A stretch of DNA of 64,000 nt, taken from assembly GCF_000688295.1 (NCBI RefSeq), contig NZ_JHZF01000011.1:838288-902287 (forward strand), given 5' to 3'. This DNA comes from Pseudooceanicola nanhaiensis DSM 18065 (lineage in GTDB: Bacteria; Pseudomonadota; Alphaproteobacteria; Rhodobacterales; Rhodobacteraceae). Position 1 is the stretch's first letter, and each line of letters starts with the position of its first letter. This document shows positions 60,364-64,000 of this stretch, piece by piece. The notes below the pieces were generated by a model, which saw only the letters and a program-made list of their open reading frames with translations, was not told the DNA's origin and searched no databases. The translations under genes were made by a program, and so were the position numbers.

Positions 60364-61395
60364 TCAGTCGAACATCGCCCTGAGGTCCACCGTCGAGCTC
60401 TTGCCGAGGTCCGCCTTGTGCGCCTCGAGGAACATCTCGGCCGAGAGCCGCCCGGCCGCCTTGAGCCGGTTCAGCAGGAACGGGTTCGGCACCAGCTTGG
60501 TCGCGACCGACAGCTCGGTCATCAGCTCGTCGTCCGAGATCATGTGCACGAGGACGTTCTTCATCTCGCCTTCCCGTACATAGCGGCGCACGATCAGGCG
60601 CTGGACGAACTCGATCGCGCGCAGCTCGCGCAGGAGCGAGGAGTTGAAGCTGATCTCGTTGATCCGGTTCTGGATCGCCTGAGGGCTCTTCGGCACCTCG
60701 TCGCGCACCAGCGGGTTGATGTTGACCACCACGACGTCGCCCGGCAGGTGCGGCGCGAAGAGCGGGAAGAGCGCCGGGTTGCCGGTATAGCCGCCGTCCC
60801 AGTAGGCCTCGGTCCTGCCGGTCACCGGATCGGGGATCTCGACCGCCTGGAACAGCGTCGGCAGGCAGGCCGAGGCGAGGATGGCGTCCGTGGTGATCGC
60901 CTCGCCCGAGAAGACGCGGATCTTGCCGGTGCGCACGTTGGTGGCGCAGACGAAGAGGTCGGGACCGCCCTCGCTGCAGACCTGTCCGTAATCGAACTCC
61001 TCCACCACCGGACGCAGCGGGTTGGTCCAGAACGGGCCGTAGGCATAGGGCGAGCTCATCCGCGAGACCGCGTCGGCGAAGGTATAGGGGAAGGAATACT
61101 CGAGCGCGCGCGAGACCTGGCCGGCGAGGCTCATGTTGCCGGCCATCCAGAGCGGCAGCCGCATGTCGGCCACCGCGCCCATCCGGGCCCAGAGCGCGTC
61201 GAGCGCCCCCCGCGCCCCCTCGCGGCCCGCGGCGGCCATGCCCGCCTTGAAGGCGGCCCCGTTCAGCGCGCCGGCGGAGGTGCCGGTGATCGCGGCGACC
61301 TCAACGTCGTCCTCGTCGAGCAGACGGTCGAGCACGCCCCAGGTGTAGGCGCCATGCGCGCCGCCGCCCTGGAGGGCAAGGTTGATGCGGATCAT
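60364..61395 (-). CDS. Patatin-like phospholipase
   Basis: Serine acyl hydrolase of 343 residues. The oxyanion loop is QGGGAHGAYTWG at residues 9-20, the nucleophile Ser40 lies in GTSAG, and the catalytic Asp200 in WDGG (199-202) is present. There is no signal peptide, so it acts in the cytosol or at the inner face of membranes or storage granules. It lies downstream of bdhA in the same direction. In related bacteria patatin proteins have been found with polyhydroxybutyrate metabolism genes; a role in lipid or PHB turnover is therefore likely but not shown. Confidence 0.92.
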   Translation of the reverse strand: MIRINLALQGGGAHGAYTWGVLDRLLDEDDVEVAAITGTSAGALNGAAFKAGMAAAGREGARGALDALWARMGAVADMRLPLWMAGNMSLAGQVSRALEYSFPYTFADAVSRMSSPYAYGPFWTNPLRPVVEEFDYGQVCSEGGPDLFVCATNVRTGKIRVFSGEAITTDAILASACLPTLFQAVEIPDPVTGRTEAYWDGGYTGNPALFPLFAPHLPGDVVVVNINPLVRDEVPKSPQAIQNRINEISFNSSLLRELRAIEFVQRLIVRRYVREGEMKNVLVHMISDDELMTELSVATKLVPNPFLLNRLKAAGRLSAEMFLEAHKADLGKSSTVDLRAMFD

Positions 61396-61426
61396 GACGA
61401 CCTCCTGCGCGTGTGGCGGGGGCGGA

Positions 61427-61495
61427 GGGGGGCTGTCTGCCCCCCACTGGCCTGACGGCCAGTTCCCCCCGAGGATACATGGACCAGAGGAAGGA
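61427..61495 (+). repeat. Intergenic hairpin repeat, copy D
   Basis: Between bdhA and the patatin gene. Stem one is GGGGGGC-N5-GCCCCCC (61427-61445), stem two ACTGGCC-N4-GGCCAGT (61446-61463), directly adjacent. The conserved tail CCCCGAGGATACATGGACCA follows. It is the most regular of the four copies in the window. Confidence 0.7.
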
Positions 61496-61498
61496 GGG

Positions 61499-62272
61499 TC
61501 AGAGCGCCGTCCACCCGCCGTCGACGCTGATCGTGGTGCCGGTGATCTGCTCGGCCGCCGCGGAGCAGAGGAAACTGGCGACGCCGCCGATCTGCTCCAC
61601 CGTCGCGAACTGCTTGGAGGGCTGGCGTTGCAGGATCACGTCGCGCAGCGCATCCTCGCGGCTGAGGTCGTATTTCTTCATCGTGTCGGGGATCTGCGCC
61701 TCGACCAGCGGGGTGTGCACGTAGCCGGGGCAGATCGCATTGGCGGTGATCGGCTCTTCCGCGGTTTCCAGGGCGACGACCTTGGTCATGCCGACGATGC
61801 CGTGCTTGGCGGTCACATAGGCCGACTTGTAGGGCGAGGCGGTGAGACCATGCGCCGAGGCGACGTTGATGACCCGGCCCCAGCCCGCCTTGCGCATCAT
61901 CGGCAGTGCCACGGCGGTGGTATGGAAGGCCGAGGACATGTTGATCGCGATGATCGCGTCCCATTTCTCGACCGGGAACTCGTCGATGGCCGCGACATGC
62001 TGGATCCCGGCGTTGTTCACGAGGATGTCGCAGGCACCCGCCGTCTCCACCAATGCGCGGCACTGGTCGGCCTTCGACATGTCGGCCTGGACATAGCGCG
62101 CCTTCACCCCGAACTCGGAGGCGATTCCCTCCGCGATTCCGTGGTCTTCCTGCGAATCGCTGAACGAGTTGACGACGATGTCCGCCCCCTGCCCGGCCAG
62201 GGCGCGGGCGATTCCCAGCCCGATGCCGGAGGTCGAGCCGGTGATGATTGCTGTCTTGCCGCTGAGTGACAT
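61499..62272 (-). CDS. bdhA: 3-hydroxybutyrate dehydrogenase
   Basis: Short-chain dehydrogenase interconverting 3-hydroxybutyrate and acetoacetate with NAD, used when PHB is mobilised. The protein has 257 residues. The cofactor motif TGSTSGIG is at residues 11-18, NNAG near 86-89, and the catalytic triad is Ser139, Tyr152 and Lys156 (YVTAK). The C-terminal part contains the bdhA-type segment CPGYVHTPLVEAQIPD and LQRQPSKQFATVEQIGGVA. The promoter region holds a TGC-rich dyad and, further up, a terminator. Confidence 0.95.
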   Translation of the reverse strand: MSLSGKTAIITGSTSGIGLGIARALAGQGADIVVNSFSDSQEDHGIAEGIASEFGVKARYVQADMSKADQCRALVETAGACDILVNNAGIQHVAAIDEFPVEKWDAIIAINMSSAFHTTAVALPMMRKAGWGRVINVASAHGLTASPYKSAYVTAKHGIVGMTKVVALETAEEPITANAICPGYVHTPLVEAQIPDTMKKYDLSREDALRDVILQRQPSKQFATVEQIGGVASFLCSAAAEQITGTTISVDGGWTAL

Positions 62273-62318
62273 GGCGGGTCTCCTGGATGTTTTCGCCCAA
62301 TGAATATTGGTGCTGCAG

Positions 62319-62331
62319 GTGCAAAATGCAC
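62319..62331. promoter_or_regulatory. TGC-rich dyad in the bdhA promoter region
   Basis: GTGCA-AAA-TGCAC forms a perfect 13-bp dyad, 47-59 nt upstream of the bdhA start, next to CTGCAG (62313-62318). PhaR, the PHB regulator of Paracoccus and relatives, is known to bind TGC-rich repeats, so this is a possible PhaR site. Confidence 0.4.
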
Positions 62332-62391
62332 TGTCGCGGCGGCGCGCGCCAGAGCGCGATCACATTTGCGCCAGCAGCGGATGCGGGAGAC

Positions 62392-62420
62392 AAAAAAAAC
62401 GCCGGCACAAGGCCGGCGTT
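62392..62420 (-). terminator. Strong Rho-independent terminator on the minus strand
   Basis: Read on the minus strand, AACGCCGGC (62420-62412) pairs with GCCGGCGTT (62406-62398) over a five-base loop and runs into eight T residues. No coding gene ends here: bdhA has not yet started, so it ends a short upstream transcript. Confidence 0.92.
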
Positions 62421-62467
62421 CAGTTATTGAGGCAGGTTTCATACAGGCAAGAAACCTATCGAGCAGT
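62392..62467 (-). ncRNA. Candidate small RNA or attenuated bdhA leader
   Basis: About 76 nt between a good promoter and the terminator at 62392-62420. The predicted first base is A at 62467, seven bases after the -10. The RNA would have a 5' stem AGGTTTC-N10-GAAACCT (62457-62451 with 62440-62434), a single-stranded linker GCCTCAATAACTG-like region, and the terminator hairpin. Two readings fit: an independent sRNA, or a leader with premature termination controlling bdhA, whose start is 120 nt downstream on the same strand. An ATG in the loop (62442) opens a frame that runs through the terminator and is unlikely to be a real gene. Confidence 0.65.
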
Positions 62468-62473
62468 GCACCC

Positions 62474-62502
62474 TTTATAAGCGCTCCTACGCTCGTGTCC
62501 AA
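62474..62502 (-). promoter_or_regulatory. Sigma-70-type promoter for the short minus-strand transcript
   Basis: On the minus strand TTGGAC (62502-62497) and TATAAA (62479-62474) are separated by exactly 17 bases. Both hexamers are close to consensus, and the match is the best promoter I see in the window. Confidence 0.7.
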
Positions 62503-62581
62503 GCGTAAAGTTTGCGATCCCCCCGCTGCACAGATAAAAACATCGCGAATAAACAGGGATCAGGGCGGCATTGTTGCGGAT

Positions 62582-64000
62582 ATGCGACCGGTAATTTTCT
62601 TCGTCAGGCTGATGGTTTGCAGCCTCTTGCTGATCCTCGGCGCAATCGCTAGCGCGCAGGCCGAGCCCGCCCATGGCATAGCTATGTATGGCGCCCCCGC
62701 GCTTCCACCGGATTTTGTGGCCCTCCCCTACGTGAACCCCGATGCGCCCAAGGGCGGGCGCGTGGTGACCGGCAATACCGGCGGCTTCGACAGCGTGAAC
62801 CCTTTCGTCCAGAAAGGCACACCGCCGTGGCAATTGCGCTACCTGACCCACGAGAGCCTGCTCTACCGCTCGCAGGACGAACCCTTCACGCTCTACGGCC
62901 TGCTGGCCGAATCGGTCGAGGTGCCCGAGGACCGGTCCTGGGTGGAATTCACCCTCAGGCCTGAGGCGCGTTTCTCCGATGGCAGCCCGGTGACCGTCGA
63001 GGACGTGATCTGGTCGCTCGAGACGCTGGGGACGCAGGGCAACGCCCGCTACCTGACGTTCTGGACCCAGGTGGACGCGATCGAGCAGACCGGCCCGCGC
63101 AGCCTCAGGATCACCTTCCGCGATCCCGACCGTGAGCTGCCGCTGATCGCCGGGCTGCGCCCGATCCTCAAGAAGGCGCAGTGGCAGGGCAAGACCTTCG
63201 CCGAGGCCACGCTGGAGGAGGCCCCGATCGGCACCGCGCCCTACGTGATCGAGAGCTTCGAGGCCTCGCGCAACGTCGTGCTGAAACGCAACCCCGACTA
63301 CTGGGGCAAGGACCTGCCGATCCGGCGCGGGACCAACAATTTCGACGAGATCCGGATCGAGTTCTACGGCGACACCAACGTGCTCTTCGAAGCGTTCAAG
63401 GCGGGCGAGATCTCGTATCTGCGGGAATTCAACGCCGAGAAATGGGCGCGCGATTACGATTTTCCCGCCATGCAGGACGGCCGTGTGCTGCAGTCGGAAT
63501 TCGCCGACGGCACCCCCTCGGGCATCACCGGCTTCGTCTTCAACACCCGCCGCCCGCCCTTCGACGACATCCGGGTCCGCGACGCGCTGATCCACGCCTT
63601 CAACTTCGAGTTCATCAACGAGACGATGACCGGCTCGCGCCAGCCGCGCATCACCTCGTATTTCTCGGGCTCCGATCTGGGGATGCAGCCCGGCCCGGCG
63701 GATCCGGCCGTGGCCGCGCTGCTGGAGCCCTTCAAGGACGAGATCCCCGAAGAGGCGCTGACCGGATACGCACTGCCGGTTGCCGACGGCTCCGCCCGCA
63801 ACCGCGGCAACCTCCGCAAGGCGATGGCGCTGCTGAAGGACGCGGGCTTCACGATCGAGCGCGGTCGCATGATGAGGCCGGACGGCACGCCCTTCACCTT
63901 CGAGATCCTGCTGCGGCAGGGCTCGACCGAGCAGATCTCGATCATCGACCTTTATCGCGACGCGCTGTCCCGGCTGGGGATCGGCGTGAAGGTCTCGACC
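62582..64000 (+). CDS. YejA-type ABC transporter solute-binding protein, C-terminus beyond window edge
   Basis: Periplasmic family 5 binding protein of the YejA (microcin C / peptide) branch. Starting at ATG 62582, 473 codons run open to the edge. A signal peptide covers the first ~31 residues (hydrophobic VRLMVCSLLLILGAIASAQA). The mature N-terminus HGIAMYGAPALPPDFVALPY and the following NPDAPKGGRVV are the YejA hallmark, with ALIHAFNFEFINETMT further on. The start lacks a strong Shine-Dalgarno (GCGGAT). A yejBEF-like permease and ATPase set is expected downstream but is not visible. Confidence 0.92.
   Translation, partial: MRPVIFFVRLMVCSLLLILGAIASAQAEPAHGIAMYGAPALPPDFVALPYVNPDAPKGGRVVTGNTGGFDSVNPFVQKGTPPWQLRYLTHESLLYRSQDEPFTLYGLLAESVEVPEDRSWVEFTLRPEARFSDGSPVTVEDVIWSLETLGTQGNARYLTFWTQVDAIEQTGPRSLRITFRDPDRELPLIAGLRPILKKAQWQGKTFAEATLEEAPIGTAPYVIESFEASRNVVLKRNPDYWGKDLPIRRGTNNFDEIRIEFYGDTNVLFEAFKAGEISYLREFNAEKWARDYDFPAMQDGRVLQSEFADGTPSGITGFVFNTRRPPFDDIRVRDALIHAFNFEFINETMTGSRQPRITSYFSGSDLGMQPGPADPAVAALLEPFKDEIPEEALTGYALPVADGSARNRGNLRKAMALLKDAGFTIERGRMMRPDGTPFTFEILLRQGSTEQISIIDLYRDALSRLGIGVKVST

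Larger units (their letters stand above)
62273..62581. other. Divergent bdhA / YejA-type intergenic region
   Basis: This 309-base interval contains the TGC-rich dyad, the bdhA 5' region, the candidate small RNA with its promoter and terminator, and (62530-62581) an AT-richer stretch with AATAAA that may serve the plus-strand binding-protein gene. No further coding gene is supported. Confidence 0.6.

Noticed and set aside
62104-62502. A 132-residue minus-strand frame covering the candidate small RNA
   Set aside because: It would be translated through the terminator hairpin and overlaps the start of bdhA out of frame.

Overview
The window is chromosomal DNA from a high-GC alphaproteobacterium, almost certainly a member of the Rhodobacterales (Rhodobacteraceae/Roseobacter type). 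Four things point there: the pyrH-frr-uppS-cdsA-dxr-rseP-bamA-skp-fabZ-lpxA-lpxI-lpxB envelope cluster, a plant-type class II DAHP synthase, LpxI in place of LpxH, and GC-rich intergenic hairpin elements of a kind familiar from this family. Most of the sequence is core genome. I see no phage, integron, CRISPR array, insertion sequence or other mobile island.

Layout. 1-3776 (minus): an AraC regulator, a Tat-exported peptide-type solute-binding protein and the start of its permease. 3853-4731: miaA. 4859-17144 (plus): nucleotide metabolism and ribosome recycling (pyrH, frr), isoprenoid and phospholipid precursors (uppS, cdsA, dxr), a site-2 protease, outer-membrane assembly (bamA, skp) and lipid A synthesis. 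17296-24119 (minus): a branched-chain amino-acid (liv) ABC operon carrying a small secreted protein inside it, preceded by a GlxA-type regulator. 24254-30263: class II DAHP synthase, a small secreted protein, a PAS protein, yicC, rpsB and tsf. 30727-39301 (minus): an orphan LuxR regulator and the complete Pho system phoR-pstSCAB-phoU-phoB, with a three-unit Pho box in front of pstS. 39776-47962 (minus): gamma carbonic anhydrase, gmk, proA, proB, obgE, a GNAT acetyltransferase, rpmA, rplU and two DUF2059 proteins. 48090-48179: tRNA-Ser(CGA). 48262-59562: modA, two MFS exporters, an AbrB-family membrane protein, a short TyrA-like dehydrogenase, guaB, a LysR regulator, a HupE/UreJ-family protein and pseudouridine breakdown (psuK-psuG). 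59656-62272: a DUF502 membrane protein, a patatin lipase and 3-hydroxybutyrate dehydrogenase. 62582 to the right edge: a YejA-type solute-binding protein.

How the genes work together. The 4.8-17.1 kb block couples precursor supply (undecaprenyl diphosphate, CDP-diacylglycerol, DXP pathway) to outer-membrane protein and lipid A assembly. The Pho block is a self-contained phosphate sensing and uptake unit. The patatin/bdhA pair suggests mobilisation of storage polyester or lipid. The liv operon is translationally coupled through 1-4 nt overlaps, which makes the 134-residue secreted protein inside it a likely functional partner.

The most interesting non-coding signal is a strong minus-strand promoter followed about 55-80 nt later by a textbook intrinsic terminator at 62392-62502. 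It is either a small RNA or an attenuated leader for bdhA. A four-copy intergenic hairpin family (17.2, 28.3, 41.0 and 61.4 kb) is the other clear feature not explained by genes. I did not find a convincing new multi-gene system.
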